DNA of 39,380 nucleotides from NCBI GenBank assembly GCA_903928015.1, contig CAIYPF010000113.1, positions 1-39,380 of the forward strand. Direction: 5' to 3'. The stretch is from an uncultured Gammaproteobacteria bacterium. GTDB taxonomy: Bacteria; Pseudomonadota; Gammaproteobacteria; Pseudomonadales; UBA5518. The notes beneath the pieces were generated by a model. The model made no database searches. It was not told the origin of the DNA and worked only from the letters and a program-made list of their open reading frames with translations. Below are positions 8,079-20,561 of the stretch, piece after piece. Position numbers and translations under genes: made by a program. Each line of letters starts with the position of its first letter. Positions within the stretch are counted from its first letter, which is position 1.

Positions 8079-8864
8079 ATGGCCCTGCTTCCCCGCTACG
8101 TCGAAGGACACAACCTCCTCGCCGGCAAATCGGTGCTGATCACCGCCGCTGCGGGCGCGGGCATCGGCTTTGCCGCAGCGCGCAAATGCGTCGAGGAAGG
8201 CTGCCGCGCGATCACCATCAGCGACATCCACGAGGGGCGCACTGCCAAGTCCGTCGAGGCGCTGAAGGCGCTCGGCGGCACCCAGCAGGTCTTCGGCCGT
8301 GTGGCGAACGTGGTGGTCGAGGAGCAGGTGCAGGCGCTGGTCGATGACGCCGAGGCGCAGATGGGTGGCGTGGATGTGCTGATCAACAACGCGGGACTTG
8401 GCGGCACCAGGGCGCTGGTCGACATGACGGACGAGGAATGGAACCGCGTGATGGACATCACGCTGAACGGCACCATGCGGATGCTGCGCGCCATGATGCG
8501 CAAGATGCTCCCGCGCAACGCCGGTGTGATCGTGAACAACGCCTCCGTGCTGGGCTGGCGTGCGCAGCCCGAGCAGTGCCACTACGCCGCCGCCAAGGCG
8601 GGTGTCATGGCGCTCACGCGCTGTGCCGCCATGGAAGCCGCCCCGCACGGGGTGCGCATCAATGCCGTCTCGCCCTCGCTCGCCATGCACGAGTTCCTGA
8701 AGAAGACGACACCGGTGGATCTGCTCGCAGCACTCGAGGCCAAGGAAGCCTTCGGTCGCGCCGCCGAGGTGTGGGAGATCGCGAACGTGATGGTCTTCCT
8801 CGCCAGCGATTACGCGAGCTACATGACGGGTGAAATCGTCTCGGTGAGCAGCCAGCACGCCTGA
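8079..8864 (+). CDS. ipdF: IpdF-like short-chain dehydrogenase of steroid ring C/D degradation
   Basis: The 261-residue SDR has an unusual cofactor loop [18 protein letters not shown] near residue 105, and catalytic Ser156, Tyr169 and Lys173. The blocks [44 protein letters not shown] and a C-terminus ending SVSSQHA match my memory of mycobacterial IpdF (Rv3559c). IpdF reduces the 5-oxo group of HIP-CoA in the known pathway. An AGGAG seven bases before the ATG fixes the start. It is divergent from the glycosyltransferase gene. The 122-base gap between them contains TACAAT at 8026-8031, a possible -10 box without a good -35. Confidence 0.9.
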   Translation: MALLPRYVEGHNLLAGKSVLITAAAGAGIGFAAARKCVEEGCRAITISDIHEGRTAKSVEALKALGGTQQVFGRVANVVVEEQVQALVDDAEAQMGGVDVLINNAGLGGTRALVDMTDEEWNRVMDITLNGTMRMLRAMMRKMLPRNAGVIVNNASVLGWRAQPEQCHYAAAKAGVMALTRCAAMEAAPHGVRINAVSPSLAMHEFLKKTTPVDLLAALEAKEAFGRAAEVWEIANVMVFLASDYASYMTGEIVSVSSQHA

Positions 8865-8959
8865 GGCAGGTAGCCCGGGTGGTGGCGATTGGCGGGGCAG
8901 GAACTACACTTCCCCTCGCCTCCGACCACCCCCATCGAGCCGCGGAAGATTGCCGGACC

Positions 8960-12078
<3,119 letters not shown>

Positions 12079-12082
<4 letters not shown>

Positions 12083-14193
12083 ACCAGAAACAGCCCGCCT
12101 CGCGCATCCTGGTGGTGGATGACGAGCCCACCGCCCGCCTCCTCATGCAGGCCTCGCTGCGGCAGGCCGGATTCGTGGTGGAGGTTGCTGCCGATGCGGC
12201 AGCGGCGCTGAGTGTTTTCCGCGATGGCAGCTTCGACCTCGTGATGTCCGACGTTGAAATGCCGGGGATGGACGGCTACGCGCTGTGCGCCTTGCTGCGC
12301 GAGGAAAGCGACGTGCCCGTGCCCGTGGTCATGGTGACGGGCATGGACGATCTTGCCTCCATCGACCGCGCTTTCGAGGTCGGCGCCACCGATTTCATCT
12401 CCAAGCCGATCAACTGGTCGCTGATCGGACACCGCGTGCGCTACATCCTGCGCGCATCCTCGGCGATGGCCGATCTGCGACGCGCCAACGCCAGCAATCG
12501 CGCGATCCTGGATGCCATCCCGGACCTCCTCTTCGAGATCGATCTCGAGGGCCGTTACCTCGAGTTCCATTCGGCCGACCCCATGCCGGCCGGATGGACG
12601 CCCGATGACATCATCGGCCACAACGTCTCGCAGGTACTGCCCGGCCAGCCAGCCAGGATCATGATGGCGGCCCTGCAGCGCGCGGCCGAGGTCGGGCGCG
12701 TGAACGGCGTGCAGTACGAGGTCGAGACGCCTGCGGGGCCGCGCTGGTTCGAGCTCTCGGTCGCGCGCATGGAATCCGATGACGCGCCGCTGCCAAGATT
12801 CGTCGTGCTCGCTCGCGACATCACCGAGCGCAAGAACGCCGAGCGGCAGATCGAGGAACTCGCCTACGTCGATACGCTGACGGGTCTGCCCAACCGCCTG
12901 TCGTTCCTGCAGCGGCTCGAGCGCGAGATCGTCCGGGCGGGCTTCCTCAGCAACCGCCTGGCGGTGCTGTTCCTCGACATGGACGGCTTCAAGAACATCA
13001 ACGACACGCTGGGTCACACCGTCGGCGATCTGGCGCTTCAGACCATCGGCACGCGGTTGCGTGAAGGTGTGCGGCCCACGGACATGGTCTCGCGGCTGTC
13101 CAACGACGAGCCGGAACTGCGCCTCGCACGGCTGGGCGGCGACGAGTTCACGGTGCTGGTGCCGCGCGTGAGCAGCACCGATGAGGTGATGCAACTCGCC
13201 GAGCGCATCCGTGATCTCATGACCCGTCCGTTCCTGCTCGAGGGCAGGGAGGTGGTGCTCACCACGAGCATCGGCATCGCCGTGTACCCCGAGGATGGCA
13301 ACACCGCTGACGCGCTGCTCAAGCACGCCGACACGGCCATGTACCACGCCAAGGAAGAGGGACGCGACAACTGCAAGTTCTACAACTCGGCGCTCACGCA
13401 GCGCGCGGCCCAGCAACTGAATCTCGCGAGCAACCTCCGGCTCGCGCTGGAGCGTGGCGAGTTCCGTCTCGCCTACCAGCCGCAGCTCGACGTGGCGAGC
13501 GGCCGCTTCAATTCCGTGGAGGCGCTGATCCGCTGGACCCATCCCGAACACGGCGTCATATCGCCAATCGAATTCATCCCCGCCGCCGAGCGCAGCGGCC
13601 TGATCGTGGGCATCGGAGAGTGGGTGCTGCGCACGGCCTGTGCCGATGCGATGCGCTGGCGTGACGCGGGGCTTGCGTTGCGCGTAGGCGTGAACATATC
13701 CGTGCGCCAGCTGCGCAATGCGGGCATCGTCGATACCGTCCGCGAGCTGGTGGCGTCGGGCATGGCGCCGGAGCTGCTCGAGCTCGAGATGACAGAGAGC
13801 GTGCTGATGGAGGACATCCACGCCACGCTGTTGGTGCTGCGGGAACTGCGCGCGACCGGAGTAACGCTTTCGCTGGATGACTTCGGTACCGGCTATTCGT
13901 CGATGAGCTATCTGCGCCAGTTGCCCATCCACCGCCTGAAGATCGACCAGACGTTCGTGCGCGGCCTGCCGGACGACGCCGAGAGCCTTGCGATCGTGCG
14001 CGCCATCATCGGCCTCGCGCGGAGCTTCGGTTTCGATCTCACCGCCGAGGGTGTCGAGACCCTCGAGCAGGCCCGGCTGTTGCGCCAGCTCGGTTGCGAT
14101 TCGATGCAGGGCTATTACTTCAGCCGTCCGGTGCCGGCAGAGGCGATTCCCGGGCTCCTCGACAGCCGCTGGCCACAACTCGAGCAGCCCTGA
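12079..14193 (+). CDS. Response regulator with PAS, GGDEF and EAL domains
   Basis: The 704-residue protein has an N-terminal receiver (Asp58 in [10 protein letters not shown]), a PAS domain from about residue 140 ([17 protein letters not shown]), a GGDEF domain with intact GGDEF at 353-357, and an EAL domain with EAL at 481-483 and the conserved DDFGTGYSS block. Both enzyme motifs look complete, so it may make and break cyclic di-GMP. I see no RxxD inhibitory site five residues before GGDEF. The overlap with the hybrid kinase gene implies that it is phosphorylated by that kinase. It is convergent with the MFS gene at 14203, with only nine bases between stops. Confidence 0.93.
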
Positions 14194-14202
14194 GCGCCAG
14201 GC

Positions 14203-15414
14203 TTACCAATTCGCGGGTTCCACCCGCCGAACCACCACACCGAAGGCGAACACGCCTGCGAGCGTCACGCCTGCGGCGATGACGAAAGCCCACAGGAACC
14301 CGCCGGTGCTCTCCACCACGAAGCCCGTCACCAGCGGCGCCAGCACGCCCGCGAAATTCGCACAGAGGTTCTGGACTCCCATCCACTGCCCCGCCGCCTG
14401 CGGCCCGCCGATGGTCTGCGATATCGCGCCGAGCGGCGCGCTCTGCATGCCGAAGAAAATCCCCGCCATCAGGATGAGCGCGATGGACAGCTGAGGCCCG
14501 GCGAAGGCGCAGCCCGCCATGGCCGCGGCCGCGCCGCCGAGGCCAAGGTTCATCACGCCCTTGAGCACGCGGTCCGGGCTGTGACCGCGGCGCATCAGGT
14601 GGTCGCAGAGCCATCCCGTCGCAGGTGCCGCCACGGCCTGCAGGGCATAGACGCAGGAGCCGACCATGGCCATCTGCGCCATGCCCAGCCCGTGCTCCCG
14701 CACCAGCAGCAGCGGCAGCCAGGTGAGCGTGAAGTAGTAGGCGTAGTTGCCGCAGAAATGCCCCAGGCTCGTTCCCCACAGGGACCGCTCCCGCAGCAGG
14801 CGTGCGTAGGGCACCGTCGCCGTGGCGCTCGCACCGACGGCCGTGGTGCCGCCGCGCGTGGCCAGATGCCAGGGCCACAGCCACACGAGCGAGAGTGCAC
14901 CGAAGAGCAGAAACGCCGGGCGCCAGCCATAGCCTGCCATCAGCAAGCCGCCGCCCAGCGTGCCGAGCAGCGGGCCCAGGGCCTGCCCCGTTGCGACCAG
15001 CCCGTTGGCTCGCCCGCGCTCGTGCACGGCCGCGTGCTGGCCGAGGAACTTCGCGTTGCAGGGGTAGAAAACGCTCTCGCCGATGCCGAGCAGCACCCTC
15101 AGCCCGAGCAGCATCCAGAAACCGTTCGAGAATCCCGTGAGCAGCGTCGCCAGCCCCCAGAGCGCGAGCCCGCCGCCGAGCACATGGCGCACGTCGAAGC
15201 GTTGCGCGAGCCAGCCCGCCAGCGGCTGCAGCGGCGCATAGGACCAGAAAAACGCCGAGAACAGGATGCCCATCCGCGCAGGCGAGAGTTGCAGTTCCTC
15301 TTGCAGCAGCGGCGCGGCGATCGAGAGCGCGCCGCGGTCGAAATAGTTGAGGAACACGGCAGCCGCGAGCAGCAGCACGACGCGCATCGGGAGTCTGGAT
15401 TTTTCCGCATGCAT
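14203..15414 (-). CDS. MFS transporter, anion:cation symporter-like
   Basis: The 403-residue protein has about twelve hydrophobic segments. FLNYFDRGALSIAAPLLQEEL in its first helix and RVLLGIGESVFYPCNAKF in helix four are typical of the anion:cation symporter branch of the major facilitator superfamily (hexuronate, phthalate and related organic acid carriers). It lies in the inner membrane. It is divergent from the ureohydrolase gene with a 125-base gap, and no clear promoter could be read there. The substrate cannot be told from the sequence. An organic acid entering the neighbouring SDR/isomerase pathway is possible. Confidence 0.85.
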   Translation of the reverse strand: MHAEKSRLPMRVVLLLAAAVFLNYFDRGALSIAAPLLQEELQLSPARMGILFSAFFWSYAPLQPLAGWLAQRFDVRHVLGGGLALWGLATLLTGFSNGFWMLLGLRVLLGIGESVFYPCNAKFLGQHAAVHERGRANGLVATGQALGPLLGTLGGGLLMAGYGWRPAFLLFGALSLVWLWPWHLATRGGTTAVGASATATVPYARLLRERSLWGTSLGHFCGNYAYYFTLTWLPLLLVREHGLGMAQMAMVGSCVYALQAVAAPATGWLCDHLMRRGHSPDRVLKGVMNLGLGGAAAAMAGCAFAGPQLSIALILMAGIFFGMQSAPLGAISQTIGGPQAAGQWMGVQNLCANFAGVLAPLVTGFVVESTGGFLWAFVIAAGVTLAGVFAFGVVVRRVEPANW

Positions 15415-15539
15415 GGCGGGGCTTCCGGCTGTGGTGCCCGCATCCTACACGCAGGGCTTCATCCCGTCGGAGGGGTACGGCGTGTTGACGCCGCGGCTAT
15501 CATGCGAGCCGAGCCTGCCGCTACAAGAAGAGGCCCGCC

Positions 15540-16778
15540 ATGCCAAACCGACACACGCCCCGGGCGCTGCTCCTCGCCGGCCTTGCGGCGCTTTCGTGCC
15601 CGGGCGCGCAAGCCGCCGATCCTGCGCAGCCCGCCGCGCCTGCTGCTGCAGCCACCTCCATCCCCCTGAATCCCGATGACCCCACCATCGAGGAATGGAA
15701 GCACCCGCGCGACATGAGCGCCGACAGGCGCCCGCCCGGGCCCGTCAACGTGCAGCGTTTCGCGGGTGGATTCACCAGCGGCGGCATCCCCACCTTTTTC
15801 CGCAAGCCGGTGGCGCTCACGCCTGCGGATCTGAAAGCGGGCAAGGTGGATGTGGCGATCATGGGTGCCGGCGTGGACATGGGCTCGGGGATGCGCGGCG
15901 CCGTGTACGGTCCCAACGCGCTGCGTACCGCCGACCGCTACCTCGGCTGGGGTGCTTACTCCGATCCCAACATGCACGTGATGGTCGACTGGGAGCGCGA
16001 TCTCACCGTGGTGGATTACGGAGACTCGCCCATCGACCACATGAGCATGGAGCGCTCGATGGAGCCGATCCGGGCGATGGTGCGTGATATCGCCTCCACC
16101 GGCGCGGTTCCGCTCATAGTGGGCGGCGACCATTCCCTCGAGTACCCGAATGTCGCGGGCGTCACCGATGTCTACGGCAAGAAAAAAGTGGGCGTGATCC
16201 ACTTCGATGCCCATTACGACGCGAGCGACGTGGGCGACGGGCATCTCATCAGCCACGCGCAGCCCATCCGCCGCCTGATCAACGAAGGCCACGTGGACGG
16301 CAAGAACTACATCCAGGTGGGGCTGCGTGGCTACTGGCCCGGGCGCGCGGGTTTCGACTGGATGCGCGAGCAGGGCATGCGCTACCACACCATGGCCGAG
16401 GTGGAGCGCGATGGCTGGCCCGCGGTGATGGAGCGCGTGCTCAAGGAAGCCGCCGACAACACCGACTACCTCTACATCTCGCTCGATATCGACGTGCTGG
16501 ATCCGGCTTATGCGCCGGGCACCGGCACGCCGGAGCCCGGCGGACTCACCACGCGCGAGCTCTTCCCGCTGCTGCGCGCGCTCTGCGCCGACCAGCGTGT
16601 GGTCGGCTTCGATCTGGTGGAATTCAACCCGCTGGCGGATCCCGGCTACACCACGGGCCTGAACGCAGACCGCCTGATCCGCCAGTGCCTCACCGGCATT
16701 GCCATGCGCAAGAAGGGGCTGCGCGGGGACTATCTCAGCCCTCTCACCGCGGAGGACGCTCGTGCAGAACCGCGCTGA
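15540..16778 (+). CDS. Exported ureohydrolase (arginase/agmatinase family)
   Basis: The 412-residue protein starts with a likely cleavable signal peptide (ALLLAGLAALSCPGAQAA) and a Pro/Ala-rich linker. The ureohydrolase domain then has all six expected manganese ligands: His198 (GGDHS), Asp223, His225, Asp227 (DAHYD), Asp316 and Asp318 (SLDIDVLDP). Family members cleave guanidino groups to urea, for example arginine, agmatine or guanidinobutyrate, and are usually cytoplasmic. Export and the roughly 100-residue N-terminal extension are unusual. AAGAAGAGG precedes the ATG. The next gene overlaps its end by 17 bases, so they are probably co-transcribed. The substrate is unknown. Confidence 0.87.
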   Translation: MPNRHTPRALLLAGLAALSCPGAQAADPAQPAAPAAAATSIPLNPDDPTIEEWKHPRDMSADRRPPGPVNVQRFAGGFTSGGIPTFFRKPVALTPADLKAGKVDVAIMGAGVDMGSGMRGAVYGPNALRTADRYLGWGAYSDPNMHVMVDWERDLTVVDYGDSPIDHMSMERSMEPIRAMVRDIASTGAVPLIVGGDHSLEYPNVAGVTDVYGKKKVGVIHFDAHYDASDVGDGHLISHAQPIRRLINEGHVDGKNYIQVGLRGYWPGRAGFDWMREQGMRYHTMAEVERDGWPAVMERVLKEAADNTDYLYISLDIDVLDPAYAPGTGTPEPGGLTTRELFPLLRALCADQRVVGFDLVEFNPLADPGYTTGLNADRLIRQCLTGIAMRKKGLRGDYLSPLTAEDARAEPR

Positions 16779-17592
16779 GACAGGGCCCGTGCGCCCGCCG
16801 ATCGGCCTCTGCTACGGCAGCATCCGCGCGCTGGATGCAGACGCGCTGGTGGCGGTCGCAGGCGCTGCGGGTTTCGGCAGCGTGATGCTGCCGCCTTTCC
16901 CGGAGAGCGCCTGCAGCACGCGCGCGGAGTTCCGTGCCCTGCTCGAGCGTCACGGCATCCGCCGCGTGGTGCTCGACGGCGCCATGGGCATGCTGCCGCG
17001 CTGCGAGTTCGCGAGCGCCAACGGCTTCACCGTGGCGCGTCACCTGGAGGCGGCCGAGCGTTTCTGCGTCGACTGTTTCAATGTGCCGCACTACGAAGGC
17101 GATCCCCGCACGACGGTGGCGGAATTCGTCGATGCACTCGCGCCTTTCTGCGAGAGTGCCGCGATGCTGGGCGCCGACGTGGCGCTGGAATTCCTGCCCG
17201 GCACCGGCATTCCCGATATCGAGCGGGCGTTGCGCATCTCCGAGCAGGTGGCCGCGCGCAATATCGGCATCACGCTCGATACCTGGCACTGGGCGCGCTG
17301 CCGCGCGACGCTTGACGATGTGCGCGCGCTGCCGCCCGGCAGCATCAAGGATTTCCAGTTGAGCGACCGTGCCGCCGACGAGGACAGCCGCCCCGATTCG
17401 ATGCAATGGGGCCGGCTGGTACCGGGAGAGGGCGCGGCACCGCTCCTGGAACTGATCCGCGCCGTACAGGCCAACGCCCCCGGTCTGAGCATCAACGCCG
17501 AGGTCTTCTCGCAGGAATTGCAGGCGCTGGCGCCGCAGGTGGCGGCGGAGCGGATCGCGAAGGGGCTTGGACGTATCATCTCGGCCATCTGA
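16762..17592 (+). CDS. Sugar phosphate isomerase/epimerase-like TIM barrel
   Basis: I chose the GTG at 16762 because GGAGG lies six bases upstream, giving 276 residues. This start sits inside the end of the ureohydrolase gene. The protein has the xylose-isomerase-like/AP endonuclease-2 pattern of metal ligands: Glu143 (ALEFLPGTG), Asp173 and His176 (LDTWHW), and Glu247 (INAEVFS). Such enzymes isomerise or epimerise sugars, inositols or keto-polyols. With two SDR genes downstream it may belong to a small polyol or cyclic alcohol pathway. The specific reaction cannot be named. A longer start at 16699 would overlap the ureohydrolase by 80 bases and is less likely. Confidence 0.82.
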   Translation: MQNRAETGPVRPPIGLCYGSIRALDADALVAVAGAAGFGSVMLPPFPESACSTRAEFRALLERHGIRRVVLDGAMGMLPRCEFASANGFTVARHLEAAERFCVDCFNVPHYEGDPRTTVAEFVDALAPFCESAAMLGADVALEFLPGTGIPDIERALRISEQVAARNIGITLDTWHWARCRATLDDVRALPPGSIKDFQLSDRAADEDSRPDSMQWGRLVPGEGAAPLLELIRAVQANAPGLSINAEVFSQELQALAPQVAAERIAKGLGRIISAI

Positions 17593-17615
17593 AACATAAC
17601 CACATCGGAGCTGTC

Positions 17616-18389
17616 ATGGATCTGGGACTGCAAGGAAAGAGTGTGCTGATCACGGGCGCCGCGAGCGGCATGGGGCTCGCCTCTGTCGAGGCCTTCGCGG
17701 CAGAGGGCGCCAGGGTGCTCGCGGTGGATATCAACGCCGACGCGCTGCACGCGGCCGTGTCCGCGCTCGGCAACGAGCACGTGAAAGCGCAGGTCGCGGA
17801 CGTCACCGATGCCGCGCAGATGCAGGCCGCTGTGGCGCGAGCGGTGTCGGAATTCGGCCGGCTCGACGTGGTCTTCGCCAACGCGGGCGGGGCCATTCCC
17901 ACGCCCACGGAACAGCAGGACATCGATGACTACCGCCGCATCATGGCGCTGAACCACGACGGCGTGTATTTCGCCATCCGCGCTGCTCTGCCGGTGATGC
18001 TCGCGCAGGGCAAGGGCTGTTTCATCATCACCTCCTCCGGTGCGGGGCTCAACGCAGCACCGGGGCTCACCGTCTACGGCGCTGCCAAGGCCGGCATCAT
18101 CAACATGGCGCGCTCCATCGCCACCGAATACGGCGCGCGCGGCATCCGCGCCAATGTGATCGCTCCCGGCCCCATGCTCACGCCGCCGGTGCGCGAGTGG
18201 CTCTCGGGCATCCCGCAGGGCTACGAGCGTTTTTGCAAGCAGGTGCCGAGCGGCCGCATGGGCACGGCCGAAGACATCGCCGACGCGGCGCTCTTCCTCG
18301 CGAGCGATCGCGCCGAATTCGTGAACGGTGTGGTGCTGCCGGTCGATGGCGCGCTGCACGCACGGCTCTCTTCCCCCTCACTCGACTGA
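17616..18389 (+). CDS. Short-chain dehydrogenase/reductase, 257 residues
   Basis: The frame is open upstream, but the ATG at 17616 gives the normal SDR start (MDLGLQGKSVLITGAASGMG). Ser141, Tyr154 and Lys158 form the catalytic triad. VLAVDIN after the second strand suggests NAD use. ANAGG replaces the usual NNAG. The C-terminal VVLPVDGALHA is the typical FabG-like substrate/cofactor closing segment. It lies 23 bases after the isomerase gene and 11 before another SDR, so it is part of the 15540-20510 operon. The substrate is unknown; alcohol or sugar oxidation fits the neighbours. Confidence 0.87.
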   Translation: MDLGLQGKSVLITGAASGMGLASVEAFAAEGARVLAVDINADALHAAVSALGNEHVKAQVADVTDAAQMQAAVARAVSEFGRLDVVFANAGGAIPTPTEQQDIDDYRRIMALNHDGVYFAIRAALPVMLAQGKGCFIITSSGAGLNAAPGLTVYGAAKAGIINMARSIATEYGARGIRANVIAPGPMLTPPVREWLSGIPQGYERFCKQVPSGRMGTAEDIADAALFLASDRAEFVNGVVLPVDGALHARLSSPSLD

Positions 18390-18400
18390 AGGACACGCAC

Positions 18401-19234
18401 ATGGATCTGGGTCTTGCCGGAAAAACAGTCATCATCACGGGCGGCAGCGGCGGTATTGGCCGCGGGCTGGTGCTGGAATTCGCCCGCGAGGGCTGCAACG
18501 TGGTCAGCGCCTCGCGCGACGCGGAGACGGGCCGCAAGCTCGCCGCCGAAGCTGAGGCCGCGGGCTTCGCCGGGCGCATCGTGGCGGTCGCCACCGACGT
18601 GACGCGCCGTGATTCTGTCGACGCCATGATCGAGGCGACGCACCAGGCCTTCGGGCCGGTGGATGTGCTGGTGAACAACGCGGGCGGCGTGGCGCATCCG
18701 GCGGCTTTCGAGGAATTCGACGAGGCCGGGCGGCGCTGGGAAATCGCGCTGAACATCGACGGTGTCGTGAACTGCTGCCAGGCGGTGGCCGAAGACATGC
18801 TCGGCCGCCAGCGCGGCAGCATCATCAACATTTCCTCCAATTCCTCGCTGCTCGGCGAGGCCGCCGCCAACGTGGCCCATTACGGCGGCACCAAGGGTTT
18901 CGTGAACAGCTTCAGCAAGGCGCTTGCGTGGGAGTGGGGGCGCAAGGGCGTGCGCGTAAACAACATCGCGCCCGGCTGGATCGTGCCGCACCAGGCCGAC
19001 GAAGTGGGGCAGGGGAGTTTCTGGAACCGCTTCGGCTTCGAGACCATGGGCCGGCCCGAGGAGATGCAGTCCGCGCTCGAGGGTGGCTCGCTCTACAACA
19101 TGAGCAGCCTGCCGATCCCGCGGCTCGGTCGTCCCGAGGACATGGCCTGGCTTGCGATGTTCCTTGCCTCCGATCGCTCGAGTTACATCACCGGGCAACT
19201 GATCAGTGTGAGCGGCGGGGTGTACATGCCCTGA
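18401..19234 (+). CDS. Short-chain dehydrogenase/reductase, 277 residues
   Basis: The ATG at 18401 follows GAAGGACAC and begins MDLGLAGKTVIITGG, almost the same opening as the preceding SDR. This suggests an old duplication, although the rest has diverged. GSGGIGRG is the cofactor loop, NNAGG follows near residue 90, and Ser148, Tyr161 and Lys165 are the catalytic residues. VSASRD after strand two suggests NADP preference, in contrast to the NAD-like neighbour. The region after the catalytic lysine has a long insert (about residues 200-240), which would shape a larger substrate lid. Substrate unknown. Confidence 0.87.
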   Translation: MDLGLAGKTVIITGGSGGIGRGLVLEFAREGCNVVSASRDAETGRKLAAEAEAAGFAGRIVAVATDVTRRDSVDAMIEATHQAFGPVDVLVNNAGGVAHPAAFEEFDEAGRRWEIALNIDGVVNCCQAVAEDMLGRQRGSIINISSNSSLLGEAAANVAHYGGTKGFVNSFSKALAWEWGRKGVRVNNIAPGWIVPHQADEVGQGSFWNRFGFETMGRPEEMQSALEGGSLYNMSSLPIPRLGRPEDMAWLAMFLASDRSSYITGQLISVSGGVYMP

Positions 19235-19253
19235 GCGCGGCTGCGGGCACCGC

Positions 19254-20510
19254 GTGAGCAACAAGGGCTATTACCCCAGCCCCTGGCCTGGCGAGGACGG
19301 GGGCCCTGCGCGCCTGCAGGTGCCGCAGACGCCGTTTGCCCCCTTGCTGGGCAGTGGCAAGCGTCTGCGCATCACGCGCCGGCGCCTGCACTTTCCCACC
19401 ATGACGGTGCTGCGCGAGCCCGGAGAGGTGTACCTGCTGCGCCACCGGATGTTGCGTCACCGCTTTTTCGGCTTGCCGACCGGGTCCCGGGTCGAGCGCA
19501 TCGACCCGCTCACGCTGCAGCCTCTCGCCCGCTCGCCCGCCTTGCCGGGTGGCCCGGCCTGGCCGGGCGGCATGGCGGTGCATCGCAACGGTGACCTGTA
19601 TGTGGTCTACGGGCGCTGGTGCCACCGGCTCGCGCCGGACTGCAGTCTTCGTGCCTCGCTGCAGTTGCCGCGTGATCGGCCGTACAACTCCTTTGTGATC
19701 CTTGATGACGGCACGCTGGTCACCAAGGATTTCAGCGATACCGGAGACTCCGCGCTGGTCTGCATCGACCCCGACACATTGCGGGTCATCGGCGCACCGG
19801 TTCCCTGTCCGGAACCCTCCATCGCGCGTCTCTCGGCCACCGGTGACACGGTCTACGTGGTGGGCGTGCGCAATGTGTTCCGCTACCGCCAGAACGTGCA
19901 GCGCCGCTGCCTGGAGCGCGACCCGGACTGGCAGTTCCCGTACATCGACGATCCGGCGCAGGGCTACGGCTGGGACCCGGTGATCGATGGCGAGGACTGC
20001 TGGTTCATGGACAACGGCCGGCATCGCTACTTCCTGAGCATGCTCGGCGCAGGCGTGGGCCGCGGCGTGGTGAACCTGTTGCGGGTTTCGCTTTCCGACG
20101 CTACCGACTGCGCGCGCCATCCGGTGAGCGGGCTGCCCGCCGGCGCCATCACCAACCCGCCCCTGGCAGATCGTGAGCGGGGCATCGTGGTGGCCTACGA
20201 CTCGGCCCATGCGGTGCTGCGGGCCTGGCGCATCCTTCCGGGCTCGCGCGAGCTGGAGCCGCTGTGGAGCAAGACGCGCTTCGGTGCGGCCAGCCACCTG
20301 TTGCTGCTGCCGCAGTCCGGCGAGTTGCTGGTGAACGATTACCGCGCAGGGGGCGAGGATCTGGTGGTGCTGGATATCGGGACCGGCGAGGAACTGGGAC
20401 GCGCACGCAGCGGCGGCAACACGCAGGGCGTGGTCTTTCCCGGTGCGGGATGGAGCGGTGATCTGTACTACTGCAGTTTCGATTCGCTGCTGCGGGTGTG
20501 GGGCGAGTAG
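19254..20510 (+). CDS. Uncharacterised beta-propeller-like protein
   Basis: The 418-residue protein begins at a GTG 19 bases after the SDR stop; the first internal ATG is about 50 residues in. It has repeated strand-turn patterns typical of a propeller (GDLYVVYGRW, LDDGTLVTKDF, GDTVYVVGVRN, SGELLVNDYRAGG) but no motif that names a family. It has no signal peptide. Two cysteines lie close together near residues 217 and 245. It is the last gene of the probable ureohydrolase-isomerase-SDR-SDR operon. It could be a lactonase- or strictosidine-synthase-like hydrolase acting on a product of the SDRs, but this is only a guess from fold and context. Confidence 0.65.
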   Translation: MSNKGYYPSPWPGEDGGPARLQVPQTPFAPLLGSGKRLRITRRRLHFPTMTVLREPGEVYLLRHRMLRHRFFGLPTGSRVERIDPLTLQPLARSPALPGGPAWPGGMAVHRNGDLYVVYGRWCHRLAPDCSLRASLQLPRDRPYNSFVILDDGTLVTKDFSDTGDSALVCIDPDTLRVIGAPVPCPEPSIARLSATGDTVYVVGVRNVFRYRQNVQRRCLERDPDWQFPYIDDPAQGYGWDPVIDGEDCWFMDNGRHRYFLSMLGAGVGRGVVNLLRVSLSDATDCARHPVSGLPAGAITNPPLADRERGIVVAYDSAHAVLRAWRILPGSRELEPLWSKTRFGAASHLLLLPQSGELLVNDYRAGGEDLVVLDIGTGEELGRARSGGNTQGVVFPGAGWSGDLYYCSFDSLLRVWGE

Positions 20511-20521
20511 ATGCGCCGTGC

Positions 20522-20545
20522 CGGCCAGCCCCGAGGGGCTGGCCG
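20522..20545. terminator. Hairpin between convergent genes, possible bidirectional terminator
   Basis: GGCCAGCC at 20523-20530 pairs with GGCTGGCC at 20537-20544, extended by one pair on each side, around a CGAG loop. It lies 11 bases after the stop at 20510 and 16 bases before the stop of the convergent gene ending at 20562. There is no T-run, so Rho-independent function is not assured. Confidence 0.6.
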
Positions 20546-20561
20546 ACGTATCAGCGTGCCA

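Noticed and set aside
15481..15513. TTGACG at 15485 with TATCAT at 15498 as a promoter of the ureohydrolase gene
   Set aside because: The spacing is only seven bases, far too short for a sigma-70 promoter.
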